A program made the translations under genes and the position numbers. A DNA stretch of 64,000 nucleotides. Source: UBA11400 sp964473555 (GTDB lineage Bacteria; Bacteroidota; Rhodothermia; Balneolales; HLUCCA01). The stretch spans positions 1 to 64,000 of the forward strand of contig CAYYPL010000004.1 in NCBI GenBank assembly GCA_964473555.1, read 5' to 3'. The notes under the pieces are model-generated. The model was given only the letters and a program-made list of their open reading frames with translations, did no database searches and was not told the origin of the DNA. Position 1 is the first letter of the stretch. Every line of letters begins with the position of its first letter. This document shows positions 1 through 8,353 of this stretch, piece by piece.

Positions 1-2363
1 ATTACAACTTTCCCCCTCCCAACCTGGTCGTTGGTGTTGCCGGTGGCTACGATGAAGTAGACGCCGGTGGACACTTTCTGACCGGACTCGTCTAATCCAT
101 CCCAATCTACGCGTCCACCTCGGGTCGTGAAGCGCCTGACGAGGCGCCCATCTACGGTTAAAATGTGCACGGTGGCATCGTCGGACAAGTTTTCGATGAC
201 TATCCGGTCACCGGAATTGTTTCTGTAACTATACGGATTCGGGAAAACCCTCAGCTCATCCATCGAAGAGACTCCCTCACGTTCCAGCGTCTTGTAACGG
301 ACCAAACTGGTGGCCGTTGCAATGTACAGCTCACCGGTCTCCGTGTTCAAGGCCAAACTTTTGATCGAGTTCGACGGCAAGGGAGAATTGCTCATCGTGA
401 AATGGCGTATGACTCTTTTACCGGATTCTTCAATCAAATAGATTCCATCTCCATTCGATCCAATCCATTTCTGATTGTTGGCATCTACTGCCATCGATGT
501 GACCCGAACATCCCTAAGTAATACCCGGTCAAATGCCGTGGTGTCCTCATTGATCAACGGCTGGGAGCGTCGCTCCTGTGCGGTCCCGTTGATGACCCGC
601 TCCGGAAACAAAAATCGTCCTATACCCCGATCGGTTCCAACCCAAATCTCTCCACGACGATCCTGTATGATGGCGTTGATTTTCTCGTTCGGGAGTCCGC
701 CGGATTCCAGATTACTGGTTAGACGCACAAACTCCCCGCTCCCCCCTTCCGGATTCTTAGCCACCAGTAATCCGCGACCAGTCAGTGTATTGGTCATGAG
801 AGGAATCCATTTTTGTCCATAACTATCAACAAAGACATCCCGATACAAACTTCCTGCACCAACCTGTGGAATACTGGTGTAGACCTTCCATTCTTCCGTT
901 TCCCGATCAAAACGAGCCAGCGGATTTTCTGTATTGCTCCAGGAAACTGCCCAAAAGTAGCGTCTGTTCTGGCGGTCGGGTGATAGTCCCGTAGCTACGT
1001 AGAAGTCCGGAGCGGGCGTAATTCCCGGCAATCCTGCGGTCTGATTGTTGTATAACTCGATGTCACCCGATTCCCGGTCAAGTCTGGCTATCCCATAACC
1101 CCAGGTTCCGGCAAAGTAGTCGTCGCCATACGAAGACACATTGAAAAAACTGTTCAGTCCACGATCCCGAATGAATGAATTCGTGTTTCGAAAATAGTGT
1201 TCCCAGGTATCGTCTTTGGTCAATATCGAAAACCCGGTGTCGTACACGCCGATATCAAACTGACCCGGTGCCGGACTCGTACCCACCAGCAATTCACCTC
1301 GTTCAGTGACATGAATGTTTTCAAACAGGTTGAGTCGTGGACCCTCAGGCACGTAGTACTCAAGTTGGCTCGAGGAGGCTTGTCCGAAACCCAGGCCCGA
1401 CTGTGTCGTTCCCACCCAAACCGAGTTGCCACTCACCAGGGTAGTGTTTATGGCCTGACCGTCATTCATGGAAAAGATTGTTTGGGTGTCGCGGGTTTCC
1501 GGGTTGTGTCTGAACACCTGTTGCGCAGTTGAAACGACCCATTCCGAATCAGACTTCACCTGAATATGGCGAATTCCTGATGGAAATATGGAGTCAATCT
1601 TCCAGTTTTGTCCATTGAAGTAATAATTAATACCACCGGATGAGGCCAGTATGCGGTTTTGAGAAGAGGCCGCGTGGCTTACAGATCGGTTCACGAAGCC
1701 GTTTTCGTTGTCGAACACTTCCCAATTGTCCGGCACCTTCAGATCCACCGATCGAACTCCACGAACCAGTCCAAAATCGGTACCCAACACGATACGCTCA
1801 TCCGAAACCCACATCGATCGAACGGGCGATGCGGTCGATAGGCGTCCGAAAGTTGTGTAGGTATCAATCACGAAAAACCGCTCGATGTTGAACTGGACCA
1901 GACCAAAGTCGGTCGCGAGATACAACACATTCCCTACTAACTGGATGGCATTGATTCGATTCGAGACAAATCGGTCGTTTCGGCGGATGTCGTCGAAATG
2001 CCGGAATTGGGTGGTACTGACATCGAATTGGCTGATGGTTCCGTCAGCGTAAGAAAGCCAGATGATTCCAGACGCGGAAAGTACCATATCAGTGGCTTCA
2101 ATAGCGTATTTACCATCGGCTTTGTTGAAGATAATGGCCTCACCACCCCGACTGTATCGGTAGAATCCACCGGTCGTGAGCACAAATAGCTGACCATTTG
2201 GTCCTTCAACAATTTTTTTGACAGTATGTTGTGCCGTAAACAGCTTCCAGTAGTCATAAGCGGGGTCCGGGTCTTCAGAAGTTGTTGGATCTTGAGCAGA
2301 ACCCTGCTGATATCCGCAAAAAAGTAACGCCGTAAGGATGAATATGTACTGAAATTTGTGCAT
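1..2363 (-). CDS. PorZ-like two-component-regulator propeller protein, 3' end outside the window
   Basis: An open frame of 787 codons runs from ATG at 2363 to the left edge without a stop. It starts with a secretion signal (MHKFQYIFILTALLFCGYQQ, cleavage probably after GSAQ at about residue 24). The body is made of repeated beta-propeller blades of the type seen in two-component-regulator propellers (GEIWVGTDRGIGRF, NQKWIGSNGDGIYLI). From about residue 703 there is a FlgD/T9SS-like C-terminal Ig domain (VFPNPYSYRN, then WDGLDESGQKVSTGVYFI). This layout matches PorZ, a T9SS surface protein in Bacteroidota, though other secreted propeller proteins share it. A DUF5686 outer-membrane gene lies 60 bp upstream on the same strand. 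Family assignment is by domain order and is tentative; only a few residues should be missing. Confidence 0.8.
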   Translation of the reverse strand, partial: MHKFQYIFILTALLFCGYQQGSAQDPTTSEDPDPAYDYWKLFTAQHTVKKIVEGPNGQLFVLTTGGFYRYSRGGEAIIFNKADGKYAIEATDMVLSASGIIWLSYADGTISQFDVSTTQFRHFDDIRRNDRFVSNRINAIQLVGNVLYLATDFGLVQFNIERFFVIDTYTTFGRLSTASPVRSMWVSDERIVLGTDFGLVRGVRSVDLKVPDNWEVFDNENGFVNRSVSHAASSQNRILASSGGINYYFNGQNWKIDSIFPSGIRHIQVKSDSEWVVSTAQQVFRHNPETRDTQTIFSMNDGQAINTTLVSGNSVWVGTTQSGLGFGQASSSQLEYYVPEGPRLNLFENIHVTERGELLVGTSPAPGQFDIGVYDTGFSILTKDDTWEHYFRNTNSFIRDRGLNSFFNVSSYGDDYFAGTWGYGIARLDRESGDIELYNNQTAGLPGITPAPDFYVATGLSPDRQNRRYFWAVSWSNTENPLARFDRETEEWKVYTSIPQVGAGSLYRDVFVDSYGQKWIPLMTNTLTGRGLLVAKNPEGGSGEFVRLTSNLESGGLPNEKINAIIQDRRGEIWVGTDRGIGRFLFPERVINGTAQERRSQPLINEDTTAFDRVLLRDVRVTSMAVDANNQKWIGSNGDGIYLIEESGKRVIRHFTMSNSPLPSNSIKSLALNTETGELYIATATSLVRYKTLEREGVSSMDELRVFPNPYSYRNNSGDRIVIENLSDDATVHILTVDGRLVRRFTTRGGRVDWDGLDESGQKVSTGVYFIVATGNTNDQVGRGKVV

Positions 2364-2423
2364 GGCACAGTTTACGCAACCAGCCTAAACATATCAATTC
2401 GGGGTAGAAGAAAATTCCCCCTC

Positions 2424-4808
2424 CTAAAATAACCTGGCTATCGAAAATCCAATGAAATAACCGCTGCCATTTAACTGTTTGGCGGCATCGAGTCTCAACA
2501 GACTGAATAATCCGTTCAAAGACATCCCCAGTTCGTGATATTCGCCATTTTGGAAGGATCCGGGCCTTCCTGTACTCCATAATCGCTGTTTACCGACATT
2601 ATGTACTCCGTGTGACCCGTACACGATAATCCCGATTCCTTTCTTGGCTACCGATTGCAAGCCGATCAACTCAAAGGGAATGGTCCGGAAGTTGTGTTCC
2701 CAGTGCAGAGCCGCCAGCTCGGTCGACAATACGGGTAAACCCCCTGTCGTGCGAAAGGTTCCGAACGGACTAAATCGCCCGAGTGCCATATCCAGCCCGT
2801 GTAACCGATGCAAGGGCGCTGTTCCCTGCGTCGTTCCTGCTACCAATCTAAGATCAAGGGTGTTGGGCATAAACCGGCGCTTGTAAAAGGTATTAAACCG
2901 CCAGGTCACATCGGCATGCCAACGGGTGTACTTAAAGTCGCTTCCTATCGCATCAGATGACCATTGAACCGTGACCGAAGCCGATCGCGACCCAATGGCT
3001 CCCCAGGTCTGCTCCAAATCACCGTAGACCAATTTCACTTCCGAGTACACGTCCCTGCCTGCATCTACAGCCAGATTTTCCCTCTGAATGATTCCACCTG
3101 GCAAGGAGTAATTGGTCAATTTCTGCATGGATCGAACGTCCTGTAATCCTCCTCCAATAAAAACTTTAAATTGATTGATTCCCGGACGCACTTCGACGCT
3201 TCCGGTAGCTCCTGTCGACAAATAGTAGTCGAAGTAGTCCTCCGCACCCAGGAAGGTGTAGCTGGCAGTTAAACGGGAATCATAGATCGATTCTCCAAAG
3301 ATATTGGCCGTCTGTTCACCATAATTCACGTTGATTGAACGGATCATTTTGTTTCTGAACCTAAATTCAGAGCCTATTTCATAATCCCACTCTTTGCGGA
3401 CTGTGGTGTATTCTCCGGATGCGAACGGTCGCCAGACCCCTTTTAAGGGTACATTATACCGAACGCCCAGACGCCCTCCGTCCACCCTGTTATACCCGAA
3501 TTGCGGAACCACTCCATCGAAGGTGCTTCCAAAAAATCGCGACAAAGGACCCGGTTCCGAGGAGTCGTCATCTGAAGTTTGTACAAATCGGGACAGTGCT
3601 CCCGTCGGCATAAAAGCTTTTTCAAGTGTCTGAGTGGAGTCAAGGGTTGCATACGCCATCGACTCCTGCTCATCCAGTGGGACACGCTGTAACTGGATAC
3701 GTGACTCCGATGCCGCATACGCTATGCCTAGCGTATCCACTACAACCCGGGTAGTTACTTCGTACAGGGAGTCGGGCAACAGGCCGTTTACTTCATAGTT
3801 GGTCAGTCTGGATAGCTGATTGAAGGTAATAGCTGGAAATTGCAGGCCCGGGAATCCAATTTTGATGGTCCCATTGATTCGTACATCGACCGGCAACCAG
3901 AATTGACCTCCGAAATTCGAGAACTGCTGCTCATAAGCCAATCCAAACTCCTGAATTGGTGGCGGAAACATGACCGATTCACCAGGTTTAAGTTCCACTT
4001 CAATCAACGCAAAATCTTCATCCAAAACCGCGATCATTCCTTCAAACGTAGGTTGGAGCTTGCGTTTAGGTGACACCGATATATCAAATACCGTTTTGTC
4101 GTCCAACTGACGGAATCCCTCAAGCTTGAAATGATAATAATCCAACGCTTTTGGATGGGTTACCCCAACCAGCCGGAATCCTGAAATCGGGATATCATCG
4201 TCGTAGAAATTCGGCAGATTGGTAGCCGATGCAAAGTTCATTGTCGGGTCAATATTCGAACTTTGCGTGCGTGAAGTAATCACTTCACGAGTCCCGCGGC
4301 GCTTGTCCCAAAACACATCCGACAAACTTTCCGTGATCGTCACAATACCCGTATCGTTTTGTAAGCGCTGCCTTGAATACGCCTCAGCCTGGAAGGTGTT
4401 CAGTGCATCGCGCCATATTGGTTTACGTCGTATCACCTCGCGCATGATTTCGATAGCTGGATCCTCGCCTGTTACCACAACTTCTCGTAAATCAACTGCG
4501 ATTGGCACAAGTTTTACTTCCAAAAACTCAGGCATCTCCGAAAGTTTTATAACCTGGGAGGTGTATCCAATAAACCTAATGTTGAGCTCCGTAGGAAAAG
4601 AAGGAATCTGAAGTTCAAACTCTCCATCGGAGTTTGTGATAGTCCCGCGGTATGTTCCTTTGATCTGAACTGTGGCTGCCTCCATCGGTTCGTTGGTTTT
4701 TGCGTCTATTATGCGTCCCTGAAGGAGTTGCTGGGCGTTCACTGTTGGGATGAAAGCACAGTAAAACAGTGCCAGTAGAAGGGTAAATCTGATCAAGACG
4801 TGTGACAT
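2424..4808 (-). CDS. DUF5686 family outer-membrane protein with carboxypeptidase-like regulatory domain
   Basis: 794 residues. Residues 1-25 are a signal peptide ending in VNAQ. Residues 29-115 form a CarboxypepD_reg-like beta-sandwich (LQGRIIDAKTNEPMEAATVQ). The remainder is the DUF5686 region (VVVTGEDPAIEIMREVIRRK at about 110) followed by a predicted outer-membrane beta-barrel with alternating hydrophobic strands and a terminal aromatic residue (IARLF). In Bacteroidota these are TonB-receptor-like surface proteins without a known substrate. It sits upstream of the PorZ-like gene on the same strand, 60 bp apart, so co-transcription is possible. No catalytic residues are recognisable. Confidence 0.85.
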   Translation of the reverse strand: MSHVLIRFTLLLALFYCAFIPTVNAQQLLQGRIIDAKTNEPMEAATVQIKGTYRGTITNSDGEFELQIPSFPTELNIRFIGYTSQVIKLSEMPEFLEVKLVPIAVDLREVVVTGEDPAIEIMREVIRRKPIWRDALNTFQAEAYSRQRLQNDTGIVTITESLSDVFWDKRRGTREVITSRTQSSNIDPTMNFASATNLPNFYDDDIPISGFRLVGVTHPKALDYYHFKLEGFRQLDDKTVFDISVSPKRKLQPTFEGMIAVLDEDFALIEVELKPGESVMFPPPIQEFGLAYEQQFSNFGGQFWLPVDVRINGTIKIGFPGLQFPAITFNQLSRLTNYEVNGLLPDSLYEVTTRVVVDTLGIAYAASESRIQLQRVPLDEQESMAYATLDSTQTLEKAFMPTGALSRFVQTSDDDSSEPGPLSRFFGSTFDGVVPQFGYNRVDGGRLGVRYNVPLKGVWRPFASGEYTTVRKEWDYEIGSEFRFRNKMIRSINVNYGEQTANIFGESIYDSRLTASYTFLGAEDYFDYYLSTGATGSVEVRPGINQFKVFIGGGLQDVRSMQKLTNYSLPGGIIQRENLAVDAGRDVYSEVKLVYGDLEQTWGAIGSRSASVTVQWSSDAIGSDFKYTRWHADVTWRFNTFYKRRFMPNTLDLRLVAGTTQGTAPLHRLHGLDMALGRFSPFGTFRTTGGLPVLSTELAALHWEHNFRTIPFELIGLQSVAKKGIGIIVYGSHGVHNVGKQRLWSTGRPGSFQNGEYHELGMSLNGLFSLLRLDAAKQLNGSGYFIGFSIARLF

Positions 4809-4941
4809 GTTAAAATCTAGTGGTTGGGTGAATTTTGTTCAACCGTGCGCTTTACGGCAATTTTAAAGAGTTGTTCTGGTATAGAGGTTACCTTGCGCAA
4901 AGTAATACTAACAAAATATATAATCCGAAATTAAATCTAAC

Positions 4942-4981
4942 TGGGTTGTTTATTCGATCTACTTGTGTCTTAAACAACCCA
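4942..4981. promoter_or_regulatory. 11-bp perfect inverted repeat upstream of the DUF5686 gene and tRNA-Arg
   Basis: The arms TGGGTTGTTTA (4942-4952) and TAAACAACCCA (4971-4981) are perfect complements separated by 18 nt. It lies between the DUF5686 start (4808, minus strand) and tRNA-Arg (5036, plus strand). No T-tract follows on either side, so it looks more like an operator or RNA hairpin than a simple terminator. Function unknown. Confidence 0.4.
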
Positions 4982-5035
4982 ATAATCGAACACTAAATTT
5001 ACCAAATACAGTTATATTTCAACTGCTTAGTATCA

Positions 5036-5108
5036 GACCCGATAGTTCAACAGGATAGAATAGAAGCCTCCTAAGCTCCAGATCTGGGTTCGAGTCCCGG
5101 TCGGGTCA
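5036..5108 (+). tRNA. tRNA-Arg(CCT)
   Basis: The cloverleaf can be drawn by hand: acceptor GACCCGA (5036-5042) pairs with TCGGGTC (5101-5107), discriminator A at 5108. The D arm contains AACAGGATA. The anticodon loop CTCCTAA (5068-5074) gives anticodon CCT at 5070-5072, and the stem GAAGC/GCTCC has one A-C mismatch. The T arm is CTGGG TTCGAGT CCCGG. CCA is not encoded. Its last three bases overlap the stop codon of the hydrolase gene on the opposite strand. Confidence 0.95.
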
Positions 5109-5729
5109 CTTGTTCAGATACGCATGGGCTTTGATGAGGTCGTTTTGGATGAGCTGGTGTCCGGCTTGCTCGATGTTGACGGTGAGTACTGCGCCGTAGT
5201 TGGCGTACAGACCACTGAGCTTCTCTGTTTCTCCGGTTGGCATCAGGGGATCCATCGATCCGAACGACATCCAAACCCTGCTTCCAGTCAAATCCGGCCT
5301 AACTTCTGGCACTAGTGGGGTCATTGGACGCAACAAAACAGACGTCGCGAATATTCCGGGATGCAAAAAGTTGATTGCCGTGATGATGTTGGCTCCGTTC
5401 GAGTAGCCCATGGCCATAGATGAACTCAAATCCAGATTTTCTTCCTGCATCAACTCCAAAATAAACGATTGGAGCTGCGCTGCCCGGCGGATGATATCGG
5501 CTTCGTCAAATACACCTTCCCCTAGACGACGAAAAAATCTGGGCATGCCCTGTTCCAGGATGTTCCCACGAATTCCCAGGTAGTTAACACCAGATACAAG
5601 CTGCTTGGCCAGGGGCAATAAATCACGCTCGGTACCACCTGTCCCATGAAAATGGATCAATACCCGTTTTTCATCCGGATTACCCGATCTCTCCAGATGA
5701 TAGTGGTGTGGATGGGTGAACGTAGTCAT
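5106..5729 (-). CDS. Alpha/beta hydrolase, MhqD/carboxylesterase type
   Basis: A serine hydrolase of the phospholipase/carboxylesterase group. The oxyanion region is HFHGTGGTERD and the nucleophile elbow is GYSNG (Ser about 110); the likely Asp is in FGSMDPLMPTG and the His in EQAGHQL. I start at ATG 5729 because GGAG lies 8 nt upstream and it follows the MarR stop by 2 nt; an ATG at 5753 would add 8 residues and overlap marR by 22 bp. In Firmicutes, MhqD hydrolases are controlled by the MarR-type repressor MhqR and take part in quinone detoxification. The same pairing here suggests a similar role, which is inference. The TGA stop lies inside the 3' end of tRNA-Arg on the other strand. Confidence 0.85.
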   Translation of the reverse strand: MTTFTHPHHYHLERSGNPDEKRVLIHFHGTGGTERDLLPLAKQLVSGVNYLGIRGNILEQGMPRFFRRLGEGVFDEADIIRRAAQLQSFILELMQEENLDLSSSMAMGYSNGANIITAINFLHPGIFATSVLLRPMTPLVPEVRPDLTGSRVWMSFGSMDPLMPTGETEKLSGLYANYGAVLTVNIEQAGHQLIQNDLIKAHAYLNK

Positions 5730-5731
5730 GA

Positions 5732-6202
5732 TCAAAACTCCGTTTTTTTGCATTCTGAACGTAGATTGTCCAGCATGTCGTTCAAAATTGCAGACTCCTC
5801 CTCGGATAATCCCGAAGCAATGGAGTCCATCTGCCCGGACATGGCATCAAGGCGTCCGAGCTTTCCCAGGCCCAGATCCGTTATGGTAATATCTACCCGA
5901 CGGCGATCCGATTCACAGTTCACTCTGGAAACCAATCCGTCCCGGATCATACGATCGATAATACGCGTAACATCAGAATTTCGATCCAACATGCGTTCTT
6001 TCACCAGTGAATTCGTTGAAGGATTGGGATGTTGTCCACGCAGAATTCTCAAAATATTATACTGCTGCATGGTCAGCGACTCCGTTTTCAGAAACTCCTG
6101 CATCTTCGAGCTGATCGCATTATACGTGTAGATCAGATTAATCAACACCTTTTGTCGCTGATTCCTGAATTTGAATTGCTGAATTTCGTCTTCTAATCGC
6201 AT
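5732..6202 (-). CDS. MarR family transcriptional regulator
   Basis: 156 residues, the usual MarR length. The winged-helix region spans about residues 45-110 (MQQYNILRILRGQHPNPSTN, then MIRDGLVSR and ESDRRRVDITITDLG for the wing). It has the dimerisation helices expected at both ends. It is the first gene of a two-gene unit with the hydrolase, whose start follows after 2 nt. MarR proteins usually repress their own operon and are released by small ligands or thiol oxidation. The protein has one Cys close to the C-terminus, so a redox switch at an N-terminal Cys as in MhqR/OhrR is not obvious. A palindrome at 6341-6352 is a candidate operator. Confidence 0.9.
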   Translation of the reverse strand: MRLEDEIQQFKFRNQRQKVLINLIYTYNAISSKMQEFLKTESLTMQQYNILRILRGQHPNPSTNSLVKERMLDRNSDVTRIIDRMIRDGLVSRVNCESDRRRVDITITDLGLGKLGRLDAMSGQMDSIASGLSEEESAILNDMLDNLRSECKKTEF

Positions 6203-6338
6203 AATGAGTCCTACTTAAAACGTATGAACGGAGTGGGTAATCCTGTAAACGTCACAAATGTTGCTCTGAAGTTGATCTTAACCGGCTGATCGTCAAAATG
6301 GAGGCTGGAATTCCTGCTAATGGTCAGTAGTGTCCTTT

Positions 6339-6371
6339 AATTGTTTAAACAACAAAATATACGAAACAATT
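6339..6371. promoter_or_regulatory. Candidate MarR operator
   Basis: The perfect 12-bp palindrome TTGTTTAAACAA lies at 6341-6352. It is nested in a wider inverted repeat AATTGTTT (6339-6346) / AAACAATT (6364-6371). It is the only clear dyad in the 260 bp upstream of marR (start 6202). The roughly 140-bp distance is long, so this is a suggestion only. Confidence 0.35.
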
Positions 6372-6462
6372 CCGGTCTTGCAAGGATGTGTTTATAATAG
6401 GTATAGTAGGATTCAAAAATAGGGTTGAATCCAGCTTGGTCAGACTGTTTTACTTCGGAATT

Positions 6463-6957
6463 CTACTGGTTCACCTGACGCACGTTGTCTATCCACGACT
6501 GCGTCTGATAATCTTGAACAAGAACCAGCATGAGTTTATCGGCTTCTTTGATGGAAGGCACATTACCCATTCGGACTCTAAACCACACCTCTCCGGTCGA
6601 CTCATCTCCGAATTTAACGGCGTAGGCATTTTCAAAACCCCGGCTCTTCCATAAGGCGACCAGCTCTTCGGCTTTGGACTCAGACCTCCAGGATCCAACC
6701 TGCACAGAAAAAGCCCCATCTGAGGCATAATTGATATTCCGAAGCTCGGCTGCTTCGCGGGCTTTGTCTTCCTGCTGGCGCTGAATGATGGCCAGGGAAT
6801 CCAATCGAGACTGTTCAATTTGTTCCAGACGGACTCTCTCCAGTGAATCGAGTCTTGCCTGCTCACGTTGACGAAGTTCCTCCTGAGTAGGACCACATGC
6901 CTGGATGGCTAAAACAACAGTAACAGCCATCAGGATAAAGACTTTAATTGATTTCAT
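6463..6957 (-). CDS. SPOR-domain lipoprotein
   Basis: From ATG 6957 the protein is 164 residues; an in-frame ATG at 6969 would add MGTT. A lipoprotein signal ends in the lipobox LAIQAC (Cys21). Residues about 25-75 are a charged Glu/Arg/Gln coiled coil (ELRQREQARLDSLERVRLEQ). Residues 82-160 form a SPOR domain (FSVQVGSWRSESKAEELVA, VWFRVRMGNVPS, KLMLVLVQDY). SPOR domains bind glycan strands lacking stem peptides, so a role at the division site or in cell-wall remodelling is likely. The protein would be anchored in a membrane by lipid with the SPOR domain in the periplasm. It stands alone, facing away from the RsbV-like operon. Confidence 0.88.
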   Translation of the reverse strand: MKSIKVFILMAVTVVLAIQACGPTQEELRQREQARLDSLERVRLEQIEQSRLDSLAIIQRQQEDKAREAAELRNINYASDGAFSVQVGSWRSESKAEELVALWKSRGFENAYAVKFGDESTGEVWFRVRMGNVPSIKEADKLMLVLVQDYQTQSWIDNVRQVNQ

Positions 6958-7107
6958 AGTTGTTCCCATTTCAGCACAATCAGTTGGGCGGGCACCTGTA
7001 TTCTGATTGCTTGTTCATGTTAACCTTCAATATAATAACGACCATAAAGAAACTATCATTGTTGGGGCAATATACAAAATCGAATTTTAAATCCATTTTA
7101 TTACTGA

Positions 7108-7206
7108 AGTGGGAAGTAGGGAGTGGGAGGTGGGAAGTGGGAAGTGATGCTACCAAATCATACTACCATCTGCCTACCTCCAACTACCGCTTGCCCGCTT
7201 GCCAAT
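7108..7206. repeat. Heptamer repeat pair, GTGGGAR arm facing a pyrimidine-rich arm
   Basis: On the plus strand GTGGGAA, GTAGGGA, GTGGGAG, GTGGGAA, GTGGGAA follow each other in 7-nt phase. After a short centre comes a pyrimidine-rich arm in similar phase (CTACCAT, CTGCCTA, CCTCCAA, CTACCGC). The arms are imperfect complements. It is the first of several such elements in this window. Confidence 0.7.
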
Positions 7207-7298
7207 TAGCCGGTTTTTTCATTTTTTTTCTTTGAATTAGATTAATTATTTGTTAAACTGAATTGCGCTCAAGTAGCGTCTCTCTTGATGAATAGTTA

Positions 7299-7336
7299 AA
7301 GGCGGTGCGTCTGATACACGTACCGCCTTATTTTTT
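7299..7336 (+). terminator. Strong rho-independent terminator with no gene upstream on its strand
   Basis: AAGGCGGTGCGT (7299-7310) pairs with ACGTACCGCCTT (7318-7329) across a 7-nt loop, with one G-T wobble, and is followed by ATTTTTTA. No plus-strand coding sequence lies between 6958 and here, so the transcript it ends is unknown and could be a small RNA. A smaller hairpin TCAAG/CTTGA lies just upstream at 7269-7288. Confidence 0.7.
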
Positions 7337-7543
7337 ATATGATACGTCAGTCAAACTTGGACCTTTTCCCAATAGATTCAGTTTCTTGAAACATCCCGAT
7401 TCCTCTGCCGTATAAGCGTTAACGTGTCTTTTTGTCTGAAATACATGCAACAAGTTTTCAGCATGGAAAACTTTCTTCGCTTTACACCGAATGTTGTATA
7501 TTTCCGCATTAACAGAATAAGCCCGTAAATCAACATCACCGTC

Positions 7544-7891
7544 ATGAGCAGTTTTAACATTCGAACCCGCAATATCGAAGATTTCGACATCCTGGATTTG
7601 GATGGAGAATTAGACGCTCATACAGCACCCTATCTGGAAGTTTCACTCAAAAAGCTCATCGACGGTAATCGACAGCGTATAATCGTGAACTGCCACAAAC
7701 TTGAATATATCTCAAGCGCCGGACTCGGGGTTTTTATGGCCTATATCGAAGATGTACGGTCTCTTGGCGGGGATATCAAGCTTACCAATATGTCACCTAA
7801 GGTGTATAATGTATTCGACCTCCTCGGATTCCCTACCCTTTATGATATTCTCGACGACGAAAAGGACGCCATCGATAAATTCTGTTCTTAA
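7544..7891 (+). CDS. STAS-domain anti-sigma factor antagonist (RsbV-like)
   Basis: 115 residues, one STAS domain. The phosphorylation loop is ISSAGLGVFMAY near residue 60, with the conserved Ser that the partner kinase phosphorylates. In partner switching the unphosphorylated STAS protein sequesters the RsbW-like kinase. Residues DILDLDGELDAHTAPYLE form the typical N-terminal strands. It is the first gene of a three-gene unit with a kinase (20 bp downstream) and a PP2C phosphatase, so all three components are encoded together. Confidence 0.93.
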   Translation: MSSFNIRTRNIEDFDILDLDGELDAHTAPYLEVSLKKLIDGNRQRIIVNCHKLEYISSAGLGVFMAYIEDVRSLGGDIKLTNMSPKVYNVFDLLGFPTLYDILDDEKDAIDKFCS

Positions 7892-7911
7892 ACCCTATTC
7901 CATCCGCATTC

Positions 7912-8331
7912 GTGTCAGCTTTCAACGAACATAGTATCCTGGTTACCGCATCAACCGATCAGATTTCGGATGTGCGTAACTTCGTTGCGAAACACGCTTC
8001 CACAGCAGGGTTTCAACGTGAGGATGTGGATGCAATCCGGCTGGCAGTTGACGAGGCCTATACGAATGTGATCAAGCATGCCTATAACTTCGACAATACC
8101 AAACTGGTCAGTATCAAAGTCGGATTCAACGGACAGGAATTTCTGATTACCATCTCTGATGAAGGACGCAGTTTCAATCCGGACAACTACAGCGAACCTA
8201 ATGTAAAGGAACGCATCATGCTACGTAAACGTGGAGGCGTTGGGGTGTATCTGATCCACAAGCTGATGGACCGCGTCGAATATCGAAAACAAGGCATCCA
8301 GAACGAGATTTTGATGTCGAAAAAACTTTAA
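7912..8331 (+). CDS. Anti-sigma factor serine kinase (RsbW-like ATP-binding protein)
   Basis: 139 residues starting with GTG at 7912. It is a compact GHKL ATPase (HATPase_c_2): the N box is DEAYTNVIKHAYNF (residues 45-60), followed by ISDEGRSFNP, and a G2-like loop GGVGVYLIHKLMD near the C-terminus. Such proteins bind an anti-sigma-factor target and phosphorylate the STAS antagonist. The neighbours on both sides, STAS upstream and SpoIIE-type phosphatase downstream, support this. No sigma factor is encoded nearby, so the output is unknown. Confidence 0.92.
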   Translation: MSAFNEHSILVTASTDQISDVRNFVAKHASTAGFQREDVDAIRLAVDEAYTNVIKHAYNFDNTKLVSIKVGFNGQEFLITISDEGRSFNPDNYSEPNVKERIMLRKRGGVGVYLIHKLMDRVEYRKQGIQNEILMSKKL

Positions 8332-8353
8332 TCCTGTAAATCCACCCCCGATT

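Noticed and set aside
1937..2368. 143-codon minus-strand frame at the left end
   Set aside because: It is a shadow; the PorZ-like frame (start 2363) on the same strand is in another phase and has clear domain features.
6960..7235. 91-codon plus-strand open frame
   Set aside because: It crosses the GTGGGAR repeat and has no family similarity that I can see.
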